Counted from the first letter of the stretch, positions 44,461 through 54,305 are shown. The stretch is DNA of 64,000 nt from Blochmannia endosymbiont of Camponotus sp. (GCF_023586085.1 NZ_CP097757.1:372001-436000); one strand, 5' to 3'. A program made the numbers and translations. Notes: generated from the letters alone by a model not told the origin.

Positions 44461-45372
44461 TTAATATATAAATTTATTTTTGTTGTAATATTTAATTATA
44501 TTAGCAGTTGACTTACATTGATAACAACCTAATATTTTTAATAAACATGAAATTTTTCGTAATTCAATCAGCACCTGTTGTATATATGTATCATTTATAT
44601 GTGCCATCATTTCAATAATAATTATATTGCCTGATTTACTATATGATAAGACACGTGGCCTTAAATAAGTTGTTTTAATATTATAAAATTGTAATATTTT
44701 TAGAATTTCATATAATTTTTCTGATTTCTGATTAATAGAGATAATAATCATAGTTTTTATGGCTATAGAATTATTAACAACTTCAATGTTTGTATTTTTT
44801 AAAATAATAAATCTAGTTGTATTTTTCTGGTAATTAGATAAGTTATATGTCAATAATGAATGTAATCCATAAAATGCGCCTCCTTGCATACTTCCTAAAG
44901 CTGCTAAATTAGATTGATTTAATTTAGCTACTGTTTCCATAGCAGCTGCGCTGCTTTTACAGAATACAATTTTCCATGTCGAAAAACGTTTTAAAAATCT
45001 GCTACATTGTTGCACCGGTTGCGGATGACTATATATAATCTGAATGCGATTTATGTCAGTGTTACTATTGACTAATATACGATGATTTATAGGAATAGTA
45101 ATTTCATCTACTAATAATAATCGAGTATTAAGTAATAAATCACATACTTCATTAATTAATCCAGAATTAGAATTCTCAATAGGAACTACACCATATTCCG
45201 CATAACGACATTCTACTAAAGTAAAAATATCATTAAATCTTTGACAACTACATGCTACTATTTGATCAAAATGACAATTAGCGTATTGCATAGCAGCAAT
45301 GTGCGAATAAGAACCTTTAGGACCTAAAAATGCTATATGCACTATAGATTTACAAACCATAACAATACTCAT
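44461..45372 (-). CDS. pheA: Prephenate dehydratase PheA lacking its chorismate mutase domain
   Basis: The product converts prephenate to phenylpyruvate, the precursor of phenylalanine. It is 303 residues; E. coli PheA is 386 with an N-terminal chorismate mutase. Here the protein starts at the dehydratase domain (HIAFLGPKGSYSH at about 12-24) and keeps the catalytic TRF (186-188). Only 186 bp separate it from bamD, too little for a missing mutase. The C-terminal ACT domain is recognisable, but the Phe-binding motifs GALV and ESRP of E. coli read SEKL (217-220) and RPRV (238-241), which suggests loss of feedback inhibition by Phe. It is convergent with tyrA. Confidence 0.94.
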   Translation of the reverse strand: MSIVMVCKSIVHIAFLGPKGSYSHIAAMQYANCHFDQIVACSCQRFNDIFTLVECRYAEYGVVPIENSNSGLINEVCDLLLNTRLLLVDEITIPINHRILVNSNTDINRIQIIYSHPQPVQQCSRFLKRFSTWKIVFCKSSAAAMETVAKLNQSNLAALGSMQGGAFYGLHSLLTYNLSNYQKNTTRFIILKNTNIEVVNNSIAIKTMIIISINQKSEKLYEILKILQFYNIKTTYLRPRVLSYSKSGNIIIIEMMAHINDTYIQQVLIELRKISCLLKILGCYQCKSTANIIKYYNKNKFIY

Positions 45373-45558
45373 TTACTGTAATATTTTAATGTTTACAGAT
45401 ATTATTTAAATAATAATCGCAGTCACTATAACGATAGTTTTAAAAGTTAATATTCAATTTATAAACATTATATGATACCTTGTATTAATATATATTTTAA
45501 ATATTTATTTAATTCTATGTATAGAATATAATGAAGGTCATTCATGAATCATATTGAA

Positions 45559-46302
45559 TCAATATATTGGATTAGCAACGATGATTTTTGCGACTTTCTC
45601 AGCTTGCTCTGGTAAACATATATTTTGATAAGCTTGTTGCATATAACACAACGCTCTACGAGTTGCTTGAGTATCTGGGAAACAATATAACATTTTTTCT
45701 ACGCGAGCTATCACTGATATATAAGCACCTCTTTTAGCATAAAATTTTACAATAGCAAGTTCATATTCAGCTATTCTATTTTTTAAAAAAACTAAGCGTC
45801 TGTAAGTATCTGCAAAATATCGACTATCTGGATATTCATGAATAAGTTTTACAAAACTATGGAATGCAGTGCGCGCATACGTAGGATTTCGATCAAACCA
45901 ATTCATATTTAGATATTTTATTAATGTTTTATTATCGTCATCTAAGCACATATTGACTACGCCATGCATGTATAGTATATAATCCAAATGATTATGATTA
46001 GGATATAATTTAAAAAAACATTTTATGTAATTATTTGCTAGTTTGAAATCATTCAATTTATAATGAGCATAAATTAAATCTAAATAAATTTGTTGCGGAC
46101 AAGGATCAAACAATCGTAAATTTTGTAAATTTACTAAATCTTGAACCGCTCCTTTATAATCAGCGTTATATAATTTATTTTGAGCAAGTTTATAAAGATT
46201 ATAGGCAGAACAACTTACATCACTATCAGAAGCAATGGTATAAGAAGTGATAATAGTGCTAATAATGATTATGATTATTATATGGAGTTGAACACGTTTC
46301 AT
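45559..46302 (-). CDS. bamD: Outer membrane assembly factor BamD, no lipobox visible
   Basis: BamD is an essential TPR component of the BAM machine that inserts beta-barrel proteins in the outer membrane; in E. coli it is a lipoprotein. The 247 residues align with E. coli (245), including LDLIYAHYK, the YARTAFHSFVKLIHEYPDS TPR and the C-terminal AEKVAKIIVANP. The N-terminus is a hydrophobic signal (Ile-rich, residues 7-22), but there is no L-x-x-C lipobox; it ends ITSYTIASDSD, more like a signal peptidase I site. The first cysteine (about residue 31) is outside the signal. It may be soluble or membrane-anchored by an uncleaved signal. Divergent from rluD. Confidence 0.92.
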   Translation of the reverse strand: MKRVQLHIIIIIIISTIITSYTIASDSDVSCSAYNLYKLAQNKLYNADYKGAVQDLVNLQNLRLFDPCPQQIYLDLIYAHYKLNDFKLANNYIKCFFKLYPNHNHLDYILYMHGVVNMCLDDDNKTLIKYLNMNWFDRNPTYARTAFHSFVKLIHEYPDSRYFADTYRRLVFLKNRIAEYELAIVKFYAKRGAYISVIARVEKMLYCFPDTQATRRALCYMQQAYQNICLPEQAEKVAKIIVANPIY

Positions 46303-46427
46303 AACAAGTTTTATTAATACTCCATGCTACATACAAATATTAATAGATCATATATAATAAATTCGTTTTAACGAAATATCATACAATAATTTAATTGAAT
46401 TTAATAATTCAACTATATATTAATATA

Positions 46428-47394
46428 ATGACATCTGAATACTATACTATCAAACCTATGGTTGTACAGATATCACAATCTGGAAAACGATTAGATTGTG
46501 TTCTATCTGAGTTATTACCAAATTATTCACGTTCTCAAATAAAATGTTGGATCCTTTCTAAAAAAGTGAGTGTTAATAATCAGACAATTATTATACCTAA
46601 AAAAAAAATGATGGGTGGTGAATTTATTGAAATAAAAAATATTATTAATATTAGGAATAATAGTATAGTTCCTCAAAATATCCCTCTCGAGATTATATAC
46701 GAAGATCATGATATTGTAGTAATAAATAAAGCTAAAAATATGGTAGTTCACCCAGGAGCTGGTAATTATTCAGGTACTATATCAAATGCTTTATTATATA
46801 GATATCCATCTATTATCAAAGTATTTCGAACAGGTATTGTTCAACGCCTGGATAAGGATACTACTGGCTTAATGGTTGTAGCTAAAAATGCAATCGCATA
46901 TAATTACTTATTAGAACTATTTAAAAAAAAAAATTATTAGAGAATATGAAGCCATAGTTCTTGGAAAGTTTACCCATAATGAAGGAATCATAGACGAACC
47001 AATTCGAAGACACACTGTTCATCGTACTCGTATGGCAGTAAACCCTATGGGAAAGTCAGCTGTTACACATTATTCTATCATAGAAACATTTAGTATGCAC
47101 ACTAGGATTCGCGTACGCCTTGAAACTGGAAGAACTCATCAAATTCGTGTACATATGGCTCATATTAACCATCCATTATTAGGAGATCAGAAGTATGGAA
47201 AATTGACTTATTCTATTAAAGGTATATCTAATGAACTCATTAATTATTTATGTATTTTTAATAGACAAGCATTACATGCAACTACGCTGCGACTGTATCA
47301 TCCTATTACTAAAATGCAAATGGAATGGGTTATACCTTTACCTCCAGATATAATAAAATTAATAAATATATTACGAAAAACTAAGAATGTATAA
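46428..47394 (+). pseudogene. rluD: 23S rRNA pseudouridine synthase RluD, split by an A11 frameshift
   Basis: RluD makes pseudouridines 1911, 1915 and 1917 in helix 69 of 23S rRNA. The first part (46428-46940) has an S4-like domain and the catalytic RLDKDTTG, then runs into an A11 tract (46923-46933) and stops at 46938. The remaining part continues in another frame from 46933 (IIREYEAIVLGKF...) to 47394, with MAVNPMGKSAVTHY and TGRTHQIRVHMAHI intact. With ten A the gene would encode 321 residues (E. coli 326) with no other defect. I prefer the ATG at 46428 over 46395 on alignment. It may be rescued by slippage of RNA polymerase, or be a sequencing error, or be a recent pseudogene. Confidence 0.9.
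46923..46933 (+). repeat. A11 homopolymer causing the rluD frameshift
   Basis: Eleven A in a row inside rluD. The reading before it gives F-K-K-K-N-Y-stop; ten A would give F-K-K-K-I-I-R-E-Y-E, which matches the E. coli REITREYEA stretch. Confidence 0.95.
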
Positions 47395-47643
47395 ATAATA
47401 CTATTTATTTATAAAGAGATTCTGCTGAGATACTTTTTTTATGACAACCACAATCTGATTATTTAATAAAAATATCACATAAAATAATTATGTATATACT
47501 TTGAGTATATCAATACGTATTTTATATTTTTAGTAATTTATATGCTTGAATTTTGAGCACTTAATCTCCATATCGTTACAGTTCGCATTACTAAATGAAT
47601 ATAATTGATGTTTGTATGTTATTATAAGAGGACGATGGATGTC

Positions 47644-50220
47644 ATGCGATTAGATCACTTTACTCATCATTTTCAATTAGCGCTTTCTGATGCTCAATCT
47701 ATAGCACTTAGAAAAGATAATCAATTTGTTGAACCTATTCATGTTATGCTTGCTTTTTTAAAAGAAGATACTGGATCAGTATATCAGCTATTAATACGTG
47801 CCGGGTCTAATATTTCCCAGTTAACTAAATCAGTTGAACAAGCATGCAATTGCCTACCAAAAGTGGAAGGTATTGAGGGAAATATTCAATGTTCACATGA
47901 TTTAATTAAAATGTTAAATATATGTGATAAATTAGCACAGAAATACAATGATACTTTCATTGCATCAGAAATGTTTATTTTAGCAGCTATTGAATCTCAT
48001 GGAATATTAAACGATTTGTTAAAAAAATCTGGAGTAATTATAGAAAATATAAAAAAATCAATAAATTGCATACGTAATAATCGATTAGTTAATGATCAAA
48101 AATCAGAATCTCAACGCCAAGCATTACAAAAATTTACTGTAGATATAACTAAATTTGCAGAAAAAAATAATCTTGATCCTGTTATTGGTCGAGACGAAGA
48201 AATTCGTCGTACCATCCAAGTATTGCTGAGACGTACTAAAAATAATCCTGTTCTGATTGGAAAACCTGGAGTAGGAAAAACTGCTATTGTAGAAGGATTA
48301 GCACAACGCATTATTAATGGTGAAGTCCCAGAAGGATTAAAAAATAATCGCATATTAGCTTTAGATATGGGGGCATTATTAGCGGGATCAAAATATAGAG
48401 GAGAATTTGAAGAACGTTTAAAAAACGTGTTAAATGATATCTCTAAAGAAGAGGGTAATACTATTTTATTTATTGATGAGCTTCATATTATGGTTGGAGC
48501 TGGAAAAAGTGATGGGGCAATGGATGCAAGTAATATGCTTAAACCAAGATTGGCTAGAGGTGAATTACATTGTGTAGGGGCAACTACACTTGATGAATAT
48601 AACAAGTATATTGAACAAGATGCAGCTTTAGAAAGACGTTTTCAAAAAATATTTGTTGCTGAGCCTAGTATTGAAGACACTATAGCTATTCTCCGTGGAT
48701 TAAAAGAACGTTACGAATTACATCACAATGTTCATATTACTGATCCAGCAATAGTAGCTGCCGCAACCTTATCATATCGATATATTTCTGATCGTCAGTT
48801 ACCGGATAAAGCTATTGATCTGATTGATGAATCTGCTTCTAGCATTCGTATACAAATAGATTCTAAGCCAGAAGAATTAGACAGATTAGAACGACGTATT
48901 GTACAGTTAAAATTAGAACAACAAGCATTAAAAAAAGAATCAGATAACGCTAGTATGAAACGATTAGAAGTATTAACTACTGAATTAACACAAAAAGAAC
49001 AAGATTGTGTTGCTCTTAGAGAAGAGTGGAAAAATGAAAAGATTTATTTATCTAGTGCTCAAAATATTAAATCTGATTTAGAACAAGCAAAGATTGCCAT
49101 TGATCAAGCACGTCGTATTGGTGATTTAGCTCGTATGTCTGAACTGCAGTATGGTAAAATTCCAGAATTAGAAAACAGACTATCAACCGTATTACAATAC
49201 AATAACAAAAAAATGCGTCTTTTACGAAATTGTGTTACTGATATAGAAATTGCTGAAGTGTTATCTCGTTGGACTGGTATTCCCGTTTCTCGGATGTTAG
49301 CTAGTGAAAAAGATAAATTATTACATATGGAACATGCTTTACACCAATTAGTCATTGGACAACATGAAGCAGTAAAAGCAGTATCTAACGCTATTCGTCG
49401 AAGTCGCTCTGGATTATCTGATCTTAAACGTCCAATCGGTTCATTTATGTTTTTAGGACCTACTGGAGTAGGAAAAACTGAGTTATGTAAAGCATTATCT
49501 ATGTTTCTTTTTGATACTGATAACGCAATAGTTCGTATTGATATGTCTGAGTTTATGGAAAAACATTCTGTGTCACGGTTATTAGGAGCTCCTCCCGGTT
49601 ACGTTGGGTATGAATCAGGGGGATATTTAACTGAAGCAATACGTCGCCGACCATATTCTATTATTTTATTAGATGAAATAGAAAAAGCACATGTAGATAT
49701 TTTCAACATATTACTACAAGTATTAGATGACGGACGATTAACAGATGGACATGGGCGAACAGTAAATTTTAGTAATACTGTAGTTATAATGACATCTAAT
49801 TTAGGATCAGACTTAATTCAAAAACGATTCGAAACTATAGATTATCAAGAAATAAAAATTACAGTATTAAATATAGTTAATCAAAATTTTAAACCAGAAT
49901 TTATAAATAGGATAGATGAAATTGTGGTGTTTCATCCACTGAGCGCTGAACATTTGATCAAAATTTCTAAAATTCAGTTACAATATTTATGCGATCGTTT
50001 AGAAGAAAAAGGATATCCTAATACTAATATCACCAATAAAGTCCTAGTATTTTTATCAAAAGTTGGATTTGATCCAATATACGGTGCCCGCCCATTAAAA
50101 CGTGCTATACAACAACATATTGAAAATGAATTATCTCAAAAAATATTATCTGGAGAATTATTACCAGGTAAAAGTATTTCTTTAGATGTTGTAAACAATG
50201 CAATTGTTTTTATTCAATAA
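47644..50220 (+). CDS. clpB: Protein disaggregase ClpB
   Basis: ClpB is a hexameric AAA+ chaperone that threads proteins out of aggregates with DnaK. From the ATG at 47644 it has 858 residues (E. coli 857) and begins [14 protein letters not shown] like its relatives; ATGs at 47605 and 47635 would add 13 or 3 residues. It has the N domain, D1 ATPase (Walker A GKPGVGKT, where E. coli has GEPGVGKT; Walker B LFIDELH), the coiled-coil middle domain ([20 protein letters not shown]) and D2 ATPase ([20 protein letters not shown]). The gene yfiH, between rluD and clpB in E. coli, is absent. Confidence 0.97.
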   Translation: MRLDHFTHHFQLALSDAQSIALRKDNQFVEPIHVMLAFLKEDTGSVYQLLIRAGSNISQLTKSVEQACNCLPKVEGIEGNIQCSHDLIKMLNICDKLAQKYNDTFIASEMFILAAIESHGILNDLLKKSGVIIENIKKSINCIRNNRLVNDQKSESQRQALQKFTVDITKFAEKNNLDPVIGRDEEIRRTIQVLLRRTKNNPVLIGKPGVGKTAIVEGLAQRIINGEVPEGLKNNRILALDMGALLAGSKYRGEFEERLKNVLNDISKEEGNTILFIDELHIMVGAGKSDGAMDASNMLKPRLARGELHCVGATTLDEYNKYIEQDAALERRFQKIFVAEPSIEDTIAILRGLKERYELHHNVHITDPAIVAAATLSYRYISDRQLPDKAIDLIDESASSIRIQIDSKPEELDRLERRIVQLKLEQQALKKESDNASMKRLEVLTTELTQKEQDCVALREEWKNEKIYLSSAQNIKSDLEQAKIAIDQARRIGDLARMSELQYGKIPELENRLSTVLQYNNKKMRLLRNCVTDIEIAEVLSRWTGIPVSRMLASEKDKLLHMEHALHQLVIGQHEAVKAVSNAIRRSRSGLSDLKRPIGSFMFLGPTGVGKTELCKALSMFLFDTDNAIVRIDMSEFMEKHSVSRLLGAPPGYVGYESGGYLTEAIRRRPYSIILLDEIEKAHVDIFNILLQVLDDGRLTDGHGRTVNFSNTVVIMTSNLGSDLIQKRFETIDYQEIKITVLNIVNQNFKPEFINRIDEIVVFHPLSAEHLIKISKIQLQYLCDRLEEKGYPNTNITNKVLVFLSKVGFDPIYGARPLKRAIQQHIENELSQKILSGELLPGKSISLDVVNNAIVFIQ

Positions 50221-50636
50221 TTTATAGTTAATTTAAAACATACAACTACCCAAGTATCATTGAATAAAATTATTAAAAATTTAATTACCTTAGTATAAAT
50301 TCAAGTTTAATTGAAATTATTAATATTCAGTTATCATTTGTATGATAGCGATTTAATAGTACATGTGAAAATTATTACATTAATTTATATATATTGTGCT
50401 ATACATACTATGTATAGTGTAGTGTATTCTATATTAAAACACACTAAATCATTTTTGATAATTATAAAAATATTAGACTTGATATCCTATAACGTTCAAT
50501 AAAAATAAACATATATATTATCGGAATATATAATTCTTAAATATAATAAACTTTATATAAAATTATTTATTATAAAATAAATTTTTTTATTCATAAAATA
50601 ATACGTAACTAATAATTTTTATTAAGAAATAAATAT
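50221..50636. other. Spacer clpB/murB
   Basis: This 416-bp AT-rich spacer holds a 63-codon open frame (50311-50502) with no resemblance to a known protein and a composition of chance type. A small palindrome (9-bp arms around one base, 50399-50417) is the only structure. Confidence 0.5.
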
Positions 50637-51671
50637 ATGAAGCATTATATTCAATTAAAATCATTAAATACTTTTTCAATTGACGTATTTGCTAAACATG
50701 TAGTAACTGTTCATAATGAATCTGCTTTATTAAGGTTTTGGAGAAAATCTTATAATAAAGGGACACCTGTTCTCATTTTAGGAGGCGGCAGCAATATCTT
50801 ATTTTTAGAAAACTATATTGGAACAATATTATTAAATAGGATAAAAGGTATTTTCATTACTGAAAATAAAATGGTATGGAGGCTCCACGTTGGAGCTGGA
50901 GAAAAATGGCATGAGTTAGTAACTTATACCATAAATAAAAATATACCAGGTTTAGAAAATTTAGCATATATTCCAGGATATGTAGGAGCCGCCCCAATTC
51001 AAAATATTGGGGCTTATGGTATTGAGTTATCTCAAATTTGTGAGTATGTAGATGTTATAGATTTATATAATGAAAAAAAAATTCGTTTCTTTCGTGCTGA
51101 ATGTAATTTTCAATATAGAGATAGCATTTTTAGAAATTATTTAAAAAAATATGCTATTATATCCGTGGGATTAAAATTAAATAAAAAATGGAAACCCGTA
51201 CTAAGTTACCACGAATTAACTCATTTAAATAAAGATAATGTCACACCCCGTCAAGTTTTTAATTTTATTAATATTATTAGACAAAAAAAATTACCAGATC
51301 CTATTTTAGCAGGAAATGCTGGTAGTTTTTTTAAAAACCCGATAGTAGATGCTAACGTGGCACATCGTTTATTTCAAATTTATCCAAATATACCTTATTA
51401 TTCTCAAAAAGATGGAAAAATAAAATTATCAGCGGGATGGTTAATAGAGCGTTGTCAGTTAAAAGGTTGTGTGTTTGGAGAAGCAGCAATACATCCTAAA
51501 CAATCATTAGTATTAATTAATCGCAGGAAAATAGCTACTGGAACCGAAATTGCAGCTTTAGCTCTTTTTATATATACTCAGGTTGCAGATAAATTTAATA
51601 TTTATCTGCAACCTGAAGTTAGGTTAATTGGTAATCATGGAGAGATAAACCCAAAAAAATTGTTTACATAA
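50637..51671 (+). CDS. murB: UDP-N-acetylenolpyruvoylglucosamine reductase MurB
   Basis: MurB reduces the enolpyruvyl group with NADPH to give UDP-MurNAc for peptidoglycan. The 344 residues match E. coli (342). The FAD-binding GGGSNILFLE, the YIPGYVGAAPIQNIGAYG stretch, the catalytic serine in GNAGSFFKNP and the C-terminal LQPEVRLIG are intact. Gene order murB-birA-coaA-tRNAs is as in E. coli. A 16-bp perfect hairpin lies near the 3' end of the gene. Confidence 0.97.
   Translation: MKHYIQLKSLNTFSIDVFAKHVVTVHNESALLRFWRKSYNKGTPVLILGGGSNILFLENYIGTILLNRIKGIFITENKMVWRLHVGAGEKWHELVTYTINKNIPGLENLAYIPGYVGAAPIQNIGAYGIELSQICEYVDVIDLYNEKKIRFFRAECNFQYRDSIFRNYLKKYAIISVGLKLNKKWKPVLSYHELTHLNKDNVTPRQVFNFINIIRQKKLPDPILAGNAGSFFKNPIVDANVAHRLFQIYPNIPYYSQKDGKIKLSAGWLIERCQLKGCVFGEAAIHPKQSLVLINRRKIATGTEIAALALFIYTQVADKFNIYLQPEVRLIGNHGEINPKKLFT
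51578..51616. repeat. 16-bp perfect inverted repeat inside murB
   Basis: Arms at 51578-51593 and 51601-51616 (tcaggttgcagataaa and its complement) flank a 7-nt loop. It codes for the TQVADKFNIYLQPE region, which is conserved on its right side. Confidence 0.9.
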
Positions 51672-51827
51672 TAAATGATTAACGTATTTATATTAATTGA
51701 AAAAACTTAGGATTACATATGTGTTTATGATTTTTATCATATATATAATTTGTCAATTAATCTGTAGTTATAAAATTAAATAAACATCAAAATACAAATA
51801 TCAATATTAATTTTATTTTTTGGAAGT

Positions 51828-52652
51828 TTGAAAATTTTGTTAAAATCTAACGACAATCATAGTTTTATCACATATTCTCCTTTTTTAAATAAATTTAGGA
51901 TTTTAACACAATTACTTGAAGGCAAAGTAATTGTGTTAAATGAAGTGAATTCAACAAACCAATATATAATAGATAATATTCCATATATAAGATCCGGTGA
52001 TGCTTGTGTTGCAGAACACCAAACGCAAGGAAGAGGAAGGAGAGGGAAAATTTGGGTTGCGCCTTTTGGAGAAAGTATTTGCTTATCCATTTATTGGGCA
52101 TTAAATAAGGTTCCACCGACAATCACCGAACTTAGTATAATGATAAGTATTGTTGTAGCAAGAGTATTAAAAAATTTAGGCGCATCTCAAATTAAAATCA
52201 AATGGCCTAATGATTTGTATATCGATGGAAAAAAATTAGCAGGGATTTTAATTGAAATTATAACACGAACTAATAACATCACTCATATAATAATAGGTAT
52301 TGGTATTAACTTGTCTATGCGCGCGAGTATAGCATTGAATAATAAAATTGGTAAAGACTGGATTAATCTAAAAGATATTGGAATTACACCTGATAGAAAT
52401 ATTTTGGTAGCAACACTTATTAATACATTACATAAGAAATTAAAAGATTTTATGCGTCTAGGGTTTGATCCATTTATTTCCTACTGGAAAATTTTTGATT
52501 ATTTATATAATAAACCAGTAAAATTATTGATTGGCAATCGTATAATCTGTGGTACAGCTCTTGGAATAAATATGCATGGAGCATTAATAGTGGATCAATT
52601 AAATTCAACAGAGCATTATTCAGGAGATAATATTTCTGTAGGTTTATCCTAA
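51828..52652 (+). CDS. birA: Biotin-protein ligase BirA without the DNA-binding domain
   Basis: BirA activates biotin to biotinyl-AMP and attaches it to the biotin carrier of acetyl-CoA carboxylase. At 274 residues or fewer it lacks the N-terminal winged-helix domain (about 60 residues) that represses the bio operon in E. coli (321). The catalytic core is intact: NSTNQYIID, GRGRRGKIW, KWPNDLY and KLAGILIE, then the C-terminal SH3-like domain. No ATG lies near the expected start. A TTG at 51828 or 51837 is possible; ggaag at 51822-51826 has better spacing to 51837. It lies 157 bp after murB. Confidence 0.92.
   Translation: MKILLKSNDNHSFITYSPFLNKFRILTQLLEGKVIVLNEVNSTNQYIIDNIPYIRSGDACVAEHQTQGRGRRGKIWVAPFGESICLSIYWALNKVPPTITELSIMISIVVARVLKNLGASQIKIKWPNDLYIDGKKLAGILIEIITRTNNITHIIIGIGINLSMRASIALNNKIGKDWINLKDIGITPDRNILVATLINTLHKKLKDFMRLGFDPFISYWKIFDYLYNKPVKLLIGNRIICGTALGINMHGALIVDQLNSTEHYSGDNISVGLS
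51902..51940. repeat. 16-bp perfect inverted repeat inside birA
   Basis: Arms at 51902-51917 and 51925-51940 (tttaacacaattactt and its complement) flank a 7-nt loop, about 25 codons from the start, coding for LTQLLEGKVIVLNE. Confidence 0.9.
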
Positions 52653-52740
52653 AATCTAAATTCCACTAAAAATTTCTTTACTAAAATAGTATTGTACTAT
52701 AGAACGATACATTCTCATTATTGTTATGAAAACTATCTTT

Positions 52741-52797
52741 ATAACATTAACTATAGAAAAATAAAATTATTATTTCTGTAGTTAATGTTATTTTCTT
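52741..52797 (+). terminator. Terminator between convergent birA and coaA
   Basis: A 19-bp stem (52741-52759 with 52773-52791) has one G-U pair on the plus strand and is followed by ttttctt. It best fits termination of birA. On the minus strand the same pair is an A-C mismatch and the U-run is weaker. The right arm overlaps the coaA stop codon. Confidence 0.75.
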
Positions 52798-53732
52798 AAT
52801 TGAACATTATCCACTGTATGATTAATACCTTTTTTTAAAATTAAATTTGCCCGTTCACGAGTAGGTAAAATATTATTTTGTAAATTCAGTCCATTTATCT
52901 TAGTCCATAATTTAGAGGCTATAGAAATTATTTTTTTTTTAGATAATTGTGTATAACGATAAAAGTAAGAATCAGGATAAGAAAAAGTAGTACAACAAAA
53001 TTTTAAAAATCTATCAATATACCATTCTTGTAGTAAATCTTCTGGAGCATCGACATAAATAGAAAAATCAATAAAATCAGATACAAAAACACAAGGTAAG
53101 TTGTAATTATAATCGTAGTTAGTTTGTAAGACATTTAATCCTTCCAAAATAAGAATATCTGGCTTATAAATTATCTGTTGAACATTAGGAATAATGTCAT
53201 ATTTTATATGAGAATATACAGGAATTGCCATGGATCGTGTCTCTCCAGATTTAATTTTTGAAATAAAATTTACTAAACTAGCAATATCATAAGATTGTGG
53301 AAAACCTTTTTTTTTCATTAAATTTCTTTTTTTTAATATTTTATTAGAATACAAAAATCCATCAGTTGTTACTAATTCTACAATCCGGTGTTCGGGCCAT
53401 CTACTAAGCAGCGCTTGCAATACTCTGGCTGTAGTACTTTTCCCCGCAGAAACACTACCAGCAATACCAATAACATATGGTATACGTTGTTCTTGAGTGT
53501 TCAAAAATTGCTCTAAGATGTTTTGTCGTTTTATATTTGAATGAATATATAAATTAAGCAACCTAACTAACGGTAAATAAATTTCTATTACTTCATTTAT
53601 AGAAATATTATCATTTATGCCTCTTAAATTTATAATTTCTTTTCGAGATAATATCAATGGCATATTATCTCGAAAAGATGCCCATTCTTTACGATTAAAA
53701 GTTAAAAATGGTATAGACGAAACATGTAACAT
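52788..53732 (-). CDS. coaA: Pantothenate kinase CoaA
   Basis: CoaA phosphorylates pantothenate, the first committed step to CoA. The 314 residues match E. coli (316). The P-loop [33 protein letters not shown] and LEGLNVLQ are present, and the N-terminal [13 protein letters not shown] is conserved. Convergent with birA, divergent from the tRNA cluster. Since panB/panC are not seen in this window, pantothenate may be imported or made by genes elsewhere. Confidence 0.96.
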   Translation of the reverse strand: MLHVSSIPFLTFNRKEWASFRDNMPLILSRKEIINLRGINDNISINEVIEIYLPLVRLLNLYIHSNIKRQNILEQFLNTQEQRIPYVIGIAGSVSAGKSTTARVLQALLSRWPEHRIVELVTTDGFLYSNKILKKRNLMKKKGFPQSYDIASLVNFISKIKSGETRSMAIPVYSHIKYDIIPNVQQIIYKPDILILEGLNVLQTNYDYNYNLPCVFVSDFIDFSIYVDAPEDLLQEWYIDRFLKFCCTTFSYPDSYFYRYTQLSKKKIISIASKLWTKINGLNLQNNILPTRERANLILKKGINHTVDNVQLRK

Positions 53733-53765
53733 ATTGTTTCTATTATAATAATAATATATGGATAC

Positions 53766-53828
53766 ATTATTATAATTAAATCTTCTATTTTAGTTCTTGA
53801 ACAAAATAGAAGATTTAATTATAATAAT
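53766..53828. repeat. 26-bp perfect inverted repeat between coaA and tRNA-Thr
   Basis: Perfect arms at 53766-53791 and 53803-53828. The 11-nt centre is itself nearly palindromic (gttc-tt-gaac), so almost the whole 63 bp can fold. It lies in a divergent junction and no T-run follows, so a terminator is unlikely. Function unknown. Confidence 0.9.
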
Positions 53829-54009
53829 GTACTATAGTTGAAGTGTTACAAAACATAATGATTTATGCCTTTAAAATAAAAATCTATTTTTTAGAAAATG
53901 TTTTAAATACTTTTATTATCTTAAATACAATAGTATAATAAAATATTTTTAAATATATGTTCATCAGAGTAGAATAATGCTCGTTTTGTAAAATAATAAT
54001 TAATGTGAT

Positions 54010-54082
54010 GCCGGTGTAGCTCAATAGGAAGAGCAACTGATTTGTAATCAGTAGATCAAAGGTTCGAATCCTTTTGCCGGCA
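54010..54082 (+). tRNA. tRNA-Thr (UGU)
   Basis: A 73-nt cloverleaf with acceptor gccggtg / tgccggc, anticodon tgt at 54043-54045 and T-loop ttcgaat. It decodes ACA and, by wobble, ACG. It corresponds to E. coli thrU. CCA is not encoded. Confidence 0.96.
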
Positions 54083-54095
54083 TCTGTAAAATTGT

Positions 54096-54177
54096 GATGG
54101 GGTTCCCGAGTGGCTAAAGGGAGCAGACTGTAAATCTGTCGTCGTAGACTTCGAAGGTTCAAATCCTTCCCCCATCA
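54096..54177 (+). tRNA. tRNA-Tyr (GUA)
   Basis: An 82-nt class-II tRNA with acceptor gatgggg / ccccatc, a long variable arm and anticodon gta at 54150-20, that is 54130 region: gta at 54130-54132. It corresponds to E. coli tyrU. CCA is not encoded. Confidence 0.95.
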
Positions 54178-54210
54178 TTTAATTATGAGTTAGTTTTATT
54201 ATCCTATAGC

Positions 54211-54282
54211 GTGGGCATTGTATAATGGTTATTACCTCAACCTTCCAAGTTGATGATGTGGGTTCAATTCCCACTGTCCACT
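54211..54282 (+). tRNA. tRNA-Gly (UCC)
   Basis: A 72-nt cloverleaf with acceptor gtgggca / tgtccac and anticodon tcc at 54244-54246. It decodes GGA/GGG and corresponds to E. coli glyT. CCA is not encoded. Confidence 0.96.
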
Positions 54283-54305
54283 TTTATATAACATAATTGA
54301 ACTAT

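Noticed and set aside
45373..45558. Possible split chorismate mutase domain upstream of pheA
   Set aside because: Only 186 bp are available and no mutase-like residues are seen in any frame.
47032..47394. Separate 120-residue gene starting at an ATG inside the second half of rluD
   Set aside because: It is the RluD C-terminal part; homology continues upstream of this ATG to the A11 tract, so it is one frameshifted gene.
50311..50502. 63-residue open frame in the clpB/murB spacer
   Set aside because: No recognisable family, no Shine-Dalgarno, composition as expected by chance in AT-rich DNA.
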